Below are positions 52,948 through 63,829 of a stretch of DNA of 64,000 nucleotides, piece by piece. Within the stretch, counting starts at the first letter, position 1, and each line of letters starts with the position of its first letter. Made by a program: the position numbers and the translations under genes. Source of the DNA: an uncultured Collinsella sp. (GTDB lineage Bacteria > Actinomycetota > Coriobacteriia > Coriobacteriales > Coriobacteriaceae); NCBI GenBank assembly GCA_958435945.1, contig CAUBIC010000013.1, forward strand, positions 11,255 to 75,254. The letters run 5' to 3'. Below the pieces are notes generated by a model that saw nothing but the letters and a program-made list of their open reading frames with translations, searched no databases and had not been told where the DNA came from.

Positions 52948-55900
52948 ATGAGAACGGCAAAGCGCATAACAACCGCATGCCTGACTGCGATCATGATTTT
53001 CCAGGCGCTCGCGCCTTCCACAGAGGTGTTCGCGCAAGAGCTCGACGCCGTTATGGAGGCGTCCGTCTCCGCCGCGCGCGCCGCGGGCAATACTGCCCGC
53101 TCCGTACAGGATGCCGTGGCCACCTCGCTGCAAGATGCTGACCAGGCTACATCTGATGATGCCGCGACGACTCCGGGCGCCGATGCGGGCGCCACCGAGG
53201 GCGGCGACGGTTCTACCAACGCTGGCGAATCGCAGGACTCCACGACCGATGGAACCACCAGCGGCGATGCTCCAGCGGAGGGCGACGCGTCCCAAGACGA
53301 TGCGGCTGCCGATGAGGGTGCTGCTGACGAAGAACAAGCGGATGACGCGGACGCGGATGCTGCTGATCAGGCAAACACTGCCCCCACCATCGCTACTGTC
53401 GAGGCCCTCAGGCGCGTGTTGGGTGACGGCGATGTCATCACTGACGACTCGGACGCCGTTACGGCCATTACCTTTGAGTCCAACGCCGACCTTATCGCCA
53501 TCTCCAATACCGATCCCGCCATCTACCAGAACGCGAACATCTCCAAAGGTGGCTCGACCGGCATCGACTTCGACGTGTGCGGCGCGGAGATCGTGGACGG
53601 CCTGGGTAGCCTCACGTTCCAGGGCTTCGGCAGCGATGCCTACCCTTTCAAAGGCGCGCTCAACCTCGGCGACAGGACCCTGACCGTCAACAAGACGCTC
53701 TTCAACAACATCGAGCTCAGCGACGCCAACAGCACCGTAAAGCTCACCTGGAAGGGTACCGATGCCCAGCCCATCGTGGCCGCAAAGGTCACGGGCGCGG
53801 ACAAGACGCTTGCTGCCACCGTTACCGTGGGCACGCCCAAAAGCGATACCGAAAAGGACATCTGCAAGCTCACCTCGCCGCTTGTGGGCGAGGTCACGGG
53901 CGCGATTGCACTTAATGCCACCTACACGACAAGCGCGAACAGCCCCCTGGCAGTCGATATGCAATCGAGCGCAGGCAACATGGGCTTGCTTGTGAACACC
54001 CTTGTCGAAGGAGCATCGCTTACGCTTGCTGGCCTCGCCCTGCCGGACAAACTCGATGGTACCCCCACTATCAACGCGACAGCCGCTGATGCCAACGCGG
54101 GGGGTCTTATCGGCGAGGCGCGGGAGGGTGCCACCGTCGCCCTACCAACTGGCATCGATGTCTCGGCGCTGAGCGTCGCAGGTAAAAACGCGGCGGGCGG
54201 TCTTATCGGTAAGGCCACCAACCTCACGCTCAACATCGCTGATGGCGTAACGGTTAAGCCGGCGTGCAACGTCGGCGATAAAGACAGCGCTTGCTCCGGT
54301 GGCGTCATCGGCGACGTGAGCTTTGCGCAAGGATTTATCGTTAAGCCCAATATGTTCGACCTGGGCAAGCTTGTGACGCTTGGCGCATCGCAACGCGCCG
54401 GCGCCCTTTTTGGTGTGGCCGATATTTCTAATGGCGACATCGTGGTGCAAGGCGGAACGTATAAGAGCAAGTTCACCTTACCGGAAGAAGTTAGCTTCAA
54501 CGGCAGCTACGGTGGCCTTGTCGGCAAGGTGTTTGCGACGGCAAAAGGCGTCGATGAGCTGCTGCGCGCCTTTGTGGTCCAAAAGGATGCGGATAAGAAA
54601 ACGTGCTCAATTGAGTTTGAACTTGCGGGCAAGCTGTCCGATACGGGCGGTGTTGTTGGCTATGTTGGCGATAGCGCGGACTCCAATTCGCAGCCTGTCG
54701 CCGTTGTGCTCGACGGCGTGACGGTTGCGTGCAAGGGAGATGCTTCGGCGCGAACGGACGCCGGAAAGTTCGGTGGTGCCGTGGGCGTTGTCGACGCGCG
54801 CAATGTCCTTGACGTGCGAGATTTCAAACTTACAAGCGACAATCCTATCGGTAAGGCGCAAAGCAACCGTGCCGCGGGAATTGCAGGCTCCGCGTGGAAT
54901 GCTGTAATCAAATTCAGCGGCATCACGGATCTGTCGGGCGCAAGTTTTGCCGAAAACAGCACGACGGGCCAGCTCGTATACGAGAACCACAACGCGCTGA
55001 TTTTTGCTGTCGGCGATGGCTCTGACGCTGACAAGGGTGCAGCGGGCTGGACCTTCAAACGTAGCAATACTGCCTCGAAGACGGACGACATCGCGACCTA
55101 CGGCGAAGTTATTCGTCTGGGCGGCGACTTCATTAAGCTTGATGTGGACACTCATAAGTTGACCTTGCCGGATTCGCTGACGGCAGCTAACGGTGCCTAC
55201 ACCCTAACCTCTGTTGAGGATTTCGCCAAACTTGCAATCACCTGGCAAACCAACGGCTACTACTCCATGGTCGAGGGCGTTTCCGAAAACAACCCGAACA
55301 TCTTGCAGTCCTCGACCATTACGGTGAACGGCACTATTGATCTCAAGGGCACGGGCCTGACGGGTTTCACGCAGGATCGTGCAGACGGCTCGCAAGTTTT
55401 CTCGGGAACGTTGAACGGCGGCGGCACAAATGGCAACGGCACAATCAACCTTGCCGTCGGCGAGCCGTACGGCAAGCGTGGTGAAGCTGTGCTCGACGGC
55501 AATGACACGAGCAACGGCAACGGCAAAATCTACCGCCACGGCCGCTTGGGCTTGTTCGCGGCCGTCAACGGCGCAACCATCTCCAACGTCACAATCGCTG
55601 GTTCCATGAAGTTCGATAACGGTTCGGCTATCGATGCCGGGTCGCTTGCAGGTACCATCGTCGGCAACCTGCCATTGTCTGGCGTAACGTGCAAAACGAA
55701 TATCGCGTGTGATGATACGTTCGGCAACGAAGTGAACATTGGTGGTATTGCGGGCAGCGTGTCGGCGGCTTCTACGGTTGCGTTTAAGGATAACAGCAGG
55801 GCTCAAGCGACCATCGCTGCAACTAAAACGCTTAACGGCAATAGTCGCATTGGCGGCGCCATTGGTTATGTGGGCGATTATGGCTCGTCATTCAATGTTG

Positions 55901-58900
55901 CGGGCCTCGAAGTCGCCGGATCAATCGAAACCGGCAATTGCGCTAGCGGCAAGATTGCCCAAGTCGGTGGCTTTATCGGCTGCATTGTGCAGGGATCGAA
56001 CGAGAAGAACGTCACCATTACCGGTCTTAGCTTTAGTGAATTCGCTATGACCGTGGGCAAGAACGGCGACAAGTTCAACGGCACCGGTGGTCTTCTGGGC
56101 TACAGCTGGGGCAACGCCATCGTCACCATTGGCGATGCTGCTGCGAGCGCCAGCGATAACGCCTATGCCCTCAAAACTACCAACAACACGACCGTGACCG
56201 CAAATAGCTCTACCGAGGTCGGCGGCCTCGTATACGCCGCTAGTGGACACTGGATCATCAATAATTATGCTATCAATTTGGGCGGAGCTTCCTTTACCGC
56301 TAATAATGCCACCACGCTTGGTGTTCTTATTGCTCGAGGCAGTACATCCAATTCGGATAATAGCTTTGGTGCCGAGACCAACTATAACGGTCTATATCTG
56401 GAGGACAGGGCTTGGTGGGACACCGCTTATGTTGTGGATGACGTGTCTATAACCGCCCCAAAGGTAACGACATACGACGAATGGCTTGCAAATGGCGTAA
56501 AGCCCGAAAGTAATCTGATCGATAACGGCTGCAATGCGGTTGTCTCGCTTCATACCAAGGACGAAAAGCTGGACATGAGCGGAGATCCCGCTAGAGATAA
56601 TAGTTATCGAAATCGCATTGCCCCCGCTAATTCTTCTGATGGCTTTCCACAATCAAATGGTTCTGTTCGCTACTACTACAATCTTGACAAAGCATATGCG
56701 GAGGTAGGCAACAATCCGGAAAACGCTAGCAAAGAAAATTGGATGAACTCCGCAGAGTACTTATTACTTTGGTGTGCGTACCTGTATGCTCCTAGCGCGA
56801 TTCAGGACTATATCATTCCGGGAAATCAGGCTATTTTCCAAGGAAACAATATTGGCACGAGCGACAGCGCGGGCGTGGAAATCAATTTAGATGGATACAG
56901 TTTCTATCCTACTGACCCCGCGAAGGGCTCAACGGTTACTGTGAATAATGCAACGATTACGTTCCATTATTCCGACATTAAAGCTGAGCAAAAAGGTAAC
57001 AAAAAGAATAGCGAAGCCACGCAGCACGAAAATATGCACTGCGCTCTCATCGGAACCCATACGGGCAGCCTCAAGGTTAAAAATGTCACGCTTGCAGGCA
57101 CCGTGGGCTCTGTTGTGAACGATGAGGGAAGTTCGTCCGGCGCACTTGTGTGCCGCTGTATCTATGGACCCATCAATGAGACTAATGTGGCGCAGCTCGA
57201 GATAGATGGTCTGACACTCGACGGCTTGACGGTCGACGGTGTGAATGACGATACCAGTTACGCTCCTCTGCTTATCAACGAGATGCAGACATGCGTGAAC
57301 CTGAGCGCTAAGAATATTTCAACCCGTAGCTACGCGAATGGGGCCACGGCGGCAACCTCGCTCTTCGGCAGACTCGGCGTGGGAAAAAATTCCGATCAGG
57401 TGACGGCGAAGTTTGAGCAAATCAGCTTGCCCAGCCAAAAGAACAAAACGATCTTCACCCATGCGAGCCTGCTGGAGAGTTTTGGCTACGGAAGCACGAG
57501 CACGGGCTCTGCGGACTATACCTTTACTAAGGCCGATGCCGATGCGGGCAAGGTGACATATGGAAGCGAAATCGATGCCAAGGGGGAGTACTCCGGCAAG
57601 CAACTTTGGTATTACGATAAGGCGACGTATGGCACCAACGAAGGGTTTGTAAAGGTAAAGGGCGAGTCGACGGATGCCGAAAGGCCTTGGTTTAGCGACT
57701 ATCTTCCTTATGTAGCCAAGGGAAAAGCCACCGAAAGCGGCGTTCAGTACCACGAAATCAAAGTCAACCAGCGTATTCCTAACTTTGTGACAGGCTGCGG
57801 TACCTATGGCGACCCGTACGCAATCACTTCGGCATTGGAGTTTAATACCGCTGCGAACTACATTAATAATGGTACCGCTCTCGACGGCTGGGAGGTGACC
57901 ATCGCAAAGGACCAATCGACGCTTTGCCAACGTCGAAATGACGGCAACCGTGGCAATGAAGTTACCTATGTCTATAAGCAGACGAACGACGCCACGAAGA
58001 GGTGGGAGAAGAAGATTGGCGACAAGACCGATCCCAATGAAGTGCTTTCCGACGACACAATGCGTCGGTATCTGCAAAGCGCGTATTACAGCATTGAGCC
58101 AATCAATGACAACAAGATCACTCTAGACGCGGCGTCGTTTGGCGGGTTTGGCAACAAGGCCAATCCGTTCCGCGGTGTTATCGTTGGCAAGCCGGGTGCC
58201 TCGACTGCAACAATTGAGATTGAAAACAACAACGGCGAGCTTCGCGGCCTGGTTCCCTATAGCTATGGCAGCGTAGTGCGCAACCTCAACATCAACTATG
58301 TGAACGCATCGGCGACGATTACTTATTCTGCCAAGGATACCGACGGTGTCCCAACGTCGTTCTTTGGTGGCGTTATCGGCTGCATCCTTGGCGGCGATAA
58401 CATTATTGATGGTGTGGTCGTGAATGGGACGACGGCCGATAGCCCTACAACTGGCTTTACGGTTGCTGGTGGCGGAACTAAGCCTCATCTTGTTCCGATC
58501 GGCGGGTACGTCGGTGCCATTGCGGGCGGCGGTGTGATCTTCCGCCATATGTCGGAGACATCTTGGCGCGCTGGAACCAAGGAAAAGTTCAAAAGCCGTG
58601 GCGAAGGTGGCGGCAACTTCCAGCTGTACGACAATCCTTATGTTGGTCGTGTGATTGATGGCTATGCCTTTAGCGAAGGCTGCTCCGTTGAGAACGGAGA
58701 CGCTAACTACAAGATCAACGAGCTTGATGTGAATGACACCGGCTGCATAACCACAACCGATACGTATATGAAATTCAGCTGGGGTGCCGGCCAGCAAAAC
58801 AACAAGGCTCCTAAAACTACAGTTAAAGATCGACAGGGTCTGCTTGTGCTGTCTGCAATTATCAACAGTGGCGCGGGTGCCGGAGCTGCTCATACCGACG

Positions 58901-61900
58901 TGACTGATGGCAGAGGCACGTATCGTGGATCGCATGCGTATGAGGGCAGTAGCGTCCACGGCCCCATCTCCTCGACGGGATACAAGTTCGGAAATGAGCG
59001 GTATGGCAAGGTTCGCAATGCGAATTACGCTGCGGTCGGAAAACCCGACGATGCCGCCGCAGCGAGCGATTTCGCGACTTCGGTCAACGATGATCTCAAG
59101 GCGCCGGGCAACCAGGGGTACCAAGGTCCGCTGGACGGCAAAGACGGACAAGATATTAACTCGCCTTACTTGGTTAAGAAATATGCAACCGATTGGCGCA
59201 CTGGCTATGTGTGTGCGATGGGCGTTTGCGGCATGGATCTGCAGTTTGAGCAAGGCGCGCCCTATGATATGAGGGATTACGGCTCGGGGTTCTTGGGTCT
59301 TTCGGGCCGCTATTACTCAAACGCATGCGCGACCGACAAGAAGGTCAACGACAAAGATTTCATCACCCCGGGTATCGCCACCATCAACGGCAACGGCGCG
59401 ACGATTAAGGTGAAGAACAATACGCGCGAGTATGTCGATGATGACTACAACATTGCAGGCGTAGGCGGCTTGTTCAGCACCATCAAGTTCTACTCGAATC
59501 AATTCAATAAAGGAAGCATTGAAGAGAACGGCAATGCAAACGTATGCAATCTCAACTTCGAGAGCTGCAACATTTCGCTTGCCTATGTAACTTCCAATGG
59601 GGCAGAGCAATCCACGTCGACGAGCAATACAAACAGCGGCTCGGTGGGAGTCGGCTGCCTTGCGGGCTCAACTGCGAACCAAGGAGTTTATGGCGAGGTC
59701 GCCTATGGCGTGTTCAAAAACGTGGACATTTCTAGCAGTACCGTAGCCGGAGGCTGCACGGCCGGTGGCCTCATCGGAAGCGCTGGCGTTATGAGCCGCA
59801 GCGCCGATGGCGCCAACGGTTCGATTGTGACTTACGGGGGAGGAGTGTCCTCTCCGGTGCAGCTCTATGACTGCTCGTACACTGGTCTTAACGTCACGGG
59901 AAAGAAGAACGTTGGCGGCTACGTGGGTACGGTTGCCTCGGCGTGCGGCGTGTGGACAACCGTGGCCGAAGGAGTGGGCGAAAAGACTGTTGGCGCGAAC
60001 TCGACCATAACTGCTACGGGACTAGCCTCAGAATGCCGTGCGGGCGGTGTGTTCGGTTATACCTCCAGCAACGTATCGGTGAACACCAATATTGGCACCA
60101 CGGTAGCCGCCGCATCGAGCACGGCGGTCATCTCCAAGGTCGATGTGCTCATCACCGGAGAGACTGCGGGGCAGACGGAAGAACAATTGAAAAATATGGG
60201 TGCCGGCGGCGTGGTCGGAAACGCCTATAGCGGTGTTATCTCCATGAGCAACGTGCGCATTGAAGCCGGAGGCGGCACCGAGAACGCCACTATTGGCGAT
60301 AAGACCGGAAAGAATTCGAAGATTCGCAATGCGGGCGGCCTGATCGGGAAGGTTACGAGCGGTGGTAGCGGCTCCAACGCGTACTGGTTCAAGGACTGCG
60401 GCGTCAAGAATATCAACATCGCTGGCACCTACCAATGTTCAGGCGGGCTTATCGGCTACTACTTCAGCAACTTGGGCATAGCCTGCAACAACGTCGCAAT
60501 TGAGAACGCTGCGATCAATGGCAGCTGGAGCGGCGGTCTACTTGGCGCGATTAACAGCGGTTCCGACGTCATCGATGTCACCAACACAAAGGTTTCCAAC
60601 ACCACGTTTAGCGGAATCTCCAACGGTGGAATTGCGGGCGATGGACGCGGCCAGTTCCATCTGGTAAACGTGCTCATGGACGGCAACACCTACAAATCCG
60701 GCGTTAAGCAGGGCGTGCTCTTGGGCGAGGTTGACACAAGAGATAATCAGTACGGCCTCTTTGCAGCGGGCGTGGACGTAAAGCCTGGCAACAGCAAGAC
60801 CACGAGCGACCTGCCACCGATGGTTTACACGACCAATACGGCCGCCGTTAACAAGAAAACCTACATCGCGTTCGGAGACTACAGCGACAGGCTCGACGTA
60901 CCCGGCAAGGACACCACGCTCTACGGTGCGGACGATACCGCTACTACGGCTGCAAGCCCATACGTGACCACGAGCCCCGTGAGCACGCTGGCGGTGCGTG
61001 CCTCCAACGACGACACCACTGATCGCTATCTGTTTGGCGACGGTGTCGCCATTGACACCGCGACGACCATCCAGAGCGAGGCAGGCACCAGTGTTGCCGG
61101 CCGCTACACCTATACCAATATCGGCGGCATTAATGATGCCGGCGCGTACCAAAACACGAGCACCTATAGCGCGGACAGCCCAAGGCCCACTTTCAACACC
61201 AACAACGTTACTTCGGGCAAGAAGGTTGCAAACGACTTCCCGGTACTCATGATTCCCGGCAACGACACGACGACGGTCGAGAAGTATCTGAACATCGTGA
61301 CTAACGGCGGCTTTTCTGATGCCCGCCGCCTCAACGGCAGCGCCAAGCACGTGACCGCCACCGCCGAGGTCTTCTCGCTTGCCGATAACGGCGCCTTCGT
61401 CAAGGACGCAATCGCCTCGCAAACGCCCACGCTCAAGGTGCTCAACAACGGCACGAGCTCCATGGTATTCCGCGCGAGTACCGACTGGGACAACGAGCGG
61501 GGCCGCTTCACGCTGCTCACGGTCACTTTTAGCGAGGCCGGCCAGAGCTACCGCGTGCAGGTGCCCATCATCGTTAAGCGCATGCTCGAGATCGACTTTA
61601 CCGCCACCTACTCCGAAGGTGCGAACTTCAAGGCTGCCGACTATGCGACAAAATACGACAAGCACGTGCTTGTGAGCAGCGGCGACACCATGACCGGCTA
61701 CCTTACCTGGACCTATGGCAGCGCTCGGGGCGAGGCGGTCGAATACGGCTGGAACACGCTGCTCGAAGCCGGCGGCTCCATGGGCCCGCTCAACAAGAGC
61801 ATCACCTTCGGCGCCACGCTGCCCGAGGGTACGCAGCTCACACTCGTGGACACTGCTCATAACAACCGTGAATACCACTGCACGGTGGGCGCGGGCGGAG

Positions 61901-63615
61901 CGGCGTCGGTCAAACTCACCGAGTTTGTGGACGCTAGCAAGAAGGCCTACGTCGAGCCGTGGCTGAGTGAAACCGTGGGCGTGAAGGCCGATGAGGCCAA
62001 GGAGGACAAGGACGGCGCTTGGGTCAAGCTCGCCGATGACGAGGTCAAGGACAAGAGCCAGGCCGAACTCGCGAAGATGGCTGGCGCCAAGGTCGATGGC
62101 GCGTACTACCGCGCGCGCACTTCTTCCGACGCGACGGGCACGTTCTATACCCTCTCCGTTGATAAGGAAGAGCCCAAGAGCGAAAACTTCTACTTGGTGG
62201 TGCGCACGCCGGCGGGGTCCGCGGGCGTCAACGGCTACACCGCCACCACGGTGGACACGAGCCTTAACGAGCACATCAACTACCTGCTGCGAGGCAAGAT
62301 AGCAGCCGACGACAAGGCTGCCGAGGATGGGCACCAGAATACGGCCTCGACCTATAGCGTGACATCCAACTACACGCACGGCCTCATCGATAACAACAAG
62401 AACGGCATCAAACAGATGGAGCTTAACGATGTCACCTATCCGCTTACCATGAAGGTAAGCGACACCGTGAAGTTCGACTCGAACCAGCAATACACAAGCT
62501 CCGACGCGCTGTACTACCAGCTGGATTCTTCGCTCGTGAACTACGGGAAGAACGGTAGTGCTGCGGGTGCGCATGGCTACCCGACTGGAACCCAGGGCAC
62601 GTATTCGTTCTACGTGACAGTGGGGGGCAAGTACTACGCCCCGCATGCCTCAACCGTGAACGGCAAGACGAAGTGGACATGGGGGGAGGCCACCGCTGAA
62701 GATCATCGCGCCGCTACGGGTGTATGGACCGCGGACGGTACGGACATGAAATTGACGCTGGCCGACGCAGGTCTTGGGGCAATTGATCTTTCCGGCATTC
62801 GCGAAATCGCTAAGAACCATGGCAGCGAGTTCACCATCACCATGGAGGCGAATCTCGCCATGACGGAGCCTGCGTGCCAGGCTGGTATTATCGCTTCGCA
62901 GAATGGCGGCACAGATAAGTACACAAAGCCCAACTACCGTGCGTGCCTCTCTACGAATGATGAAACGCTCAGCACCAGTAGCAACTCGGCATACATCGAC
63001 GGCAAAGCTGGATACTACCGCATGGACGTGGGCTCCTCGACTATTGCGCTCGAGGCTTCAAAGAAGTCGCAGCTGGGCATCAACATCGATGACCTCAAGT
63101 CCGCCGACGGCGAGATCGCTCTGGTGGGAACGTATGATTTGTCCAAGCTCGCGGGTGCCGAGGCCATGATCTCCAATGCCAGCACGGTGACGTACACGCT
63201 GAGCTTGCAGAAGCGCCGCCAAGATGATGGTCGTTATGATGCGGTCGACAACATCTCAAGCTACATTACGGTGCTCGGTAGCGACAAGTTGGCTAACGGC
63301 TCTTTGAGCGCCGATGGCAAGAACTACGTATTTACTGATAGCAAGGGGGCTGGCGGCGCGTTCGCCACGCGCGACGGCAACAGCCTTGCCTTTAAGCATG
63401 CTTTCCGCGTTAAGGTGAACACGGATGTTGAGGGCAAGGACCAAACTTATGCCAACTACCGCTTGGTGCTTACGGCCCATATGTTCGGTGGCGGTGTCAA
63501 CGACACGCCGGTTAACGTCAGCAACCTCGCCGGCTATGCGAACTCTGACTACGTGACGTACACGCTGGCGCGCATCAACACCAAGGGCATTCCCCACGAG
63601 ACGAAAACCAACTAG
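52948..63615 (+). CDS. Giant secreted beta-helix/adhesin-like protein (3555 residues)
   Basis: The signal peptide is M-R-T-A-K-R then a hydrophobic stretch ending V-F-A at residue 29. An Ala/Asp/Glu-rich linker follows to about residue 150. Most of the next 2600 residues are repeated strands with a G-G-(L/V/I)-(I/V/L)-G turn about every 30-100 residues (for example G-G-L-I-G-K-A, G-G-V-I-G-D-V, G-G-F-I-G-C-I, G-G-L-L-G-Y-S, G-G-Y-V-G-A-I), resembling GLUG-type right-handed beta-helix repeats of surface adhesins. The last 700 residues look like separate beta domains. The C-terminus has neither LPxTG nor a membrane helix. Bases ~56230-57200 are AT-richer. The ligand is unknown. Confidence 0.8.
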   Translation: MRTAKRITTACLTAIMIFQALAPSTEVFAQELDAVMEASVSAARAAGNTARSVQDAVATSLQDADQATSDDAATTPGADAGATEGGDGSTNAGESQDSTTDGTTSGDAPAEGDASQDDAAADEGAADEEQADDADADAADQANTAPTIATVEALRRVLGDGDVITDDSDAVTAITFESNADLIAISNTDPAIYQNANISKGGSTGIDFDVCGAEIVDGLGSLTFQGFGSDAYPFKGALNLGDRTLTVNKTLFNNIELSDANSTVKLTWKGTDAQPIVAAKVTGADKTLAATVTVGTPKSDTEKDICKLTSPLVGEVTGAIALNATYTTSANSPLAVDMQSSAGNMGLLVNTLVEGASLTLAGLALPDKLDGTPTINATAADANAGGLIGEAREGATVALPTGIDVSALSVAGKNAAGGLIGKATNLTLNIADGVTVKPACNVGDKDSACSGGVIGDVSFAQGFIVKPNMFDLGKLVTLGASQRAGALFGVADISNGDIVVQGGTYKSKFTLPEEVSFNGSYGGLVGKVFATAKGVDELLRAFVVQKDADKKTCSIEFELAGKLSDTGGVVGYVGDSADSNSQPVAVVLDGVTVACKGDASARTDAGKFGGAVGVVDARNVLDVRDFKLTSDNPIGKAQSNRAAGIAGSAWNAVIKFSGITDLSGASFAENSTTGQLVYENHNALIFAVGDGSDADKGAAGWTFKRSNTASKTDDIATYGEVIRLGGDFIKLDVDTHKLTLPDSLTAANGAYTLTSVEDFAKLAITWQTNGYYSMVEGVSENNPNILQSSTITVNGTIDLKGTGLTGFTQDRADGSQVFSGTLNGGGTNGNGTINLAVGEPYGKRGEAVLDGNDTSNGNGKIYRHGRLGLFAAVNGATISNVTIAGSMKFDNGSAIDAGSLAGTIVGNLPLSGVTCKTNIACDDTFGNEVNIGGIAGSVSAASTVAFKDNSRAQATIAATKTLNGNSRIGGAIGYVGDYGSSFNVAGLEVAGSIETGNCASGKIAQVGGFIGCIVQGSNEKNVTITGLSFSEFAMTVGKNGDKFNGTGGLLGYSWGNAIVTIGDAAASASDNAYALKTTNNTTVTANSSTEVGGLVYAASGHWIINNYAINLGGASFTANNATTLGVLIARGSTSNSDNSFGAETNYNGLYLEDRAWWDTAYVVDDVSITAPKVTTYDEWLANGVKPESNLIDNGCNAVVSLHTKDEKLDMSGDPARDNSYRNRIAPANSSDGFPQSNGSVRYYYNLDKAYAEVGNNPENASKENWMNSAEYLLLWCAYLYAPSAIQDYIIPGNQAIFQGNNIGTSDSAGVEINLDGYSFYPTDPAKGSTVTVNNATITFHYSDIKAEQKGNKKNSEATQHENMHCALIGTHTGSLKVKNVTLAGTVGSVVNDEGSSSGALVCRCIYGPINETNVAQLEIDGLTLDGLTVDGVNDDTSYAPLLINEMQTCVNLSAKNISTRSYANGATAATSLFGRLGVGKNSDQVTAKFEQISLPSQKNKTIFTHASLLESFGYGSTSTGSADYTFTKADADAGKVTYGSEIDAKGEYSGKQLWYYDKATYGTNEGFVKVKGESTDAERPWFSDYLPYVAKGKATESGVQYHEIKVNQRIPNFVTGCGTYGDPYAITSALEFNTAANYINNGTALDGWEVTIAKDQSTLCQRRNDGNRGNEVTYVYKQTNDATKRWEKKIGDKTDPNEVLSDDTMRRYLQSAYYSIEPINDNKITLDAASFGGFGNKANPFRGVIVGKPGASTATIEIENNNGELRGLVPYSYGSVVRNLNINYVNASATITYSAKDTDGVPTSFFGGVIGCILGGDNIIDGVVVNGTTADSPTTGFTVAGGGTKPHLVPIGGYVGAIAGGGVIFRHMSETSWRAGTKEKFKSRGEGGGNFQLYDNPYVGRVIDGYAFSEGCSVENGDANYKINELDVNDTGCITTTDTYMKFSWGAGQQNNKAPKTTVKDRQGLLVLSAIINSGAGAGAAHTDVTDGRGTYRGSHAYEGSSVHGPISSTGYKFGNERYGKVRNANYAAVGKPDDAAAASDFATSVNDDLKAPGNQGYQGPLDGKDGQDINSPYLVKKYATDWRTGYVCAMGVCGMDLQFEQGAPYDMRDYGSGFLGLSGRYYSNACATDKKVNDKDFITPGIATINGNGATIKVKNNTREYVDDDYNIAGVGGLFSTIKFYSNQFNKGSIEENGNANVCNLNFESCNISLAYVTSNGAEQSTSTSNTNSGSVGVGCLAGSTANQGVYGEVAYGVFKNVDISSSTVAGGCTAGGLIGSAGVMSRSADGANGSIVTYGGGVSSPVQLYDCSYTGLNVTGKKNVGGYVGTVASACGVWTTVAEGVGEKTVGANSTITATGLASECRAGGVFGYTSSNVSVNTNIGTTVAAASSTAVISKVDVLITGETAGQTEEQLKNMGAGGVVGNAYSGVISMSNVRIEAGGGTENATIGDKTGKNSKIRNAGGLIGKVTSGGSGSNAYWFKDCGVKNINIAGTYQCSGGLIGYYFSNLGIACNNVAIENAAINGSWSGGLLGAINSGSDVIDVTNTKVSNTTFSGISNGGIAGDGRGQFHLVNVLMDGNTYKSGVKQGVLLGEVDTRDNQYGLFAAGVDVKPGNSKTTSDLPPMVYTTNTAAVNKKTYIAFGDYSDRLDVPGKDTTLYGADDTATTAASPYVTTSPVSTLAVRASNDDTTDRYLFGDGVAIDTATTIQSEAGTSVAGRYTYTNIGGINDAGAYQNTSTYSADSPRPTFNTNNVTSGKKVANDFPVLMIPGNDTTTVEKYLNIVTNGGFSDARRLNGSAKHVTATAEVFSLADNGAFVKDAIASQTPTLKVLNNGTSSMVFRASTDWDNERGRFTLLTVTFSEAGQSYRVQVPIIVKRMLEIDFTATYSEGANFKAADYATKYDKHVLVSSGDTMTGYLTWTYGSARGEAVEYGWNTLLEAGGSMGPLNKSITFGATLPEGTQLTLVDTAHNNREYHCTVGAGGAASVKLTEFVDASKKAYVEPWLSETVGVKADEAKEDKDGAWVKLADDEVKDKSQAELAKMAGAKVDGAYYRARTSSDATGTFYTLSVDKEEPKSENFYLVVRTPAGSAGVNGYTATTVDTSLNEHINYLLRGKIAADDKAAEDGHQNTASTYSVTSNYTHGLIDNNKNGIKQMELNDVTYPLTMKVSDTVKFDSNQQYTSSDALYYQLDSSLVNYGKNGSAAGAHGYPTGTQGTYSFYVTVGGKYYAPHASTVNGKTKWTWGEATAEDHRAATGVWTADGTDMKLTLADAGLGAIDLSGIREIAKNHGSEFTITMEANLAMTEPACQAGIIASQNGGTDKYTKPNYRACLSTNDETLSTSSNSAYIDGKAGYYRMDVGSSTIALEASKKSQLGINIDDLKSADGEIALVGTYDLSKLAGAEAMISNASTVTYTLSLQKRRQDDGRYDAVDNISSYITVLGSDKLANGSLSADGKNYVFTDSKGAGGAFATRDGNSLAFKHAFRVKVNTDVEGKDQTYANYRLVLTAHMFGGGVNDTPVNVSNLAGYANSDYVTYTLARINTKGIPHETKTN

Positions 63616-63624
63616 CCACGCGAG

Positions 63625-63658
63625 GGGCGGCAACCACCCGGTTGCCGCCCTTTTTTTC
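63625..63658 (+). terminator. Terminator of the surface operon
   Basis: GGGCGGCAACC (63625-63635) and GGTTGCCGCCC (63640-63650) are followed by TTTTTTTCTT. Confidence 0.93.
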
Positions 63659-63693
63659 TTGTTCGCCTGACCCGCTGCTGTCCCAGATACCCA

Positions 63694-63829
63694 CCAACTT
63701 TCCAGCTTTCCACCCAACTTACCACCTAAGGTGGAAAGCTGGTAGGTTAGCTGGAAAGCTGGTAAGTTAGGTGGAAAGCTGGAAAGTTAAGTGGAAAGTT
63801 GGGAAGCAAGTGGAAAGCTGACATGTTAG
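63694..63829. repeat. 20-bp tandem repeats with an inverted preface
   Basis: Five units of the type GTGGAAAGCTGGTAAGTTAG start at 63731, 63751, 63771, 63791 and 63810. The preceding 63694-63730 reads in the opposite sense (CCAACTTTCCAGCTTTCCAC, then CCAACTTACCACC), so it can pair with the repeats. There is no gene. The remaining 63830-64000 is AT-rich with no feature I can support. Confidence 0.75.

Noticed and set aside
60538..62646. Minus-strand open frame (702 codons) inside the giant gene
   Set aside because: It is a mirror frame of the secreted protein, without a ribosome site or recognisable domains.
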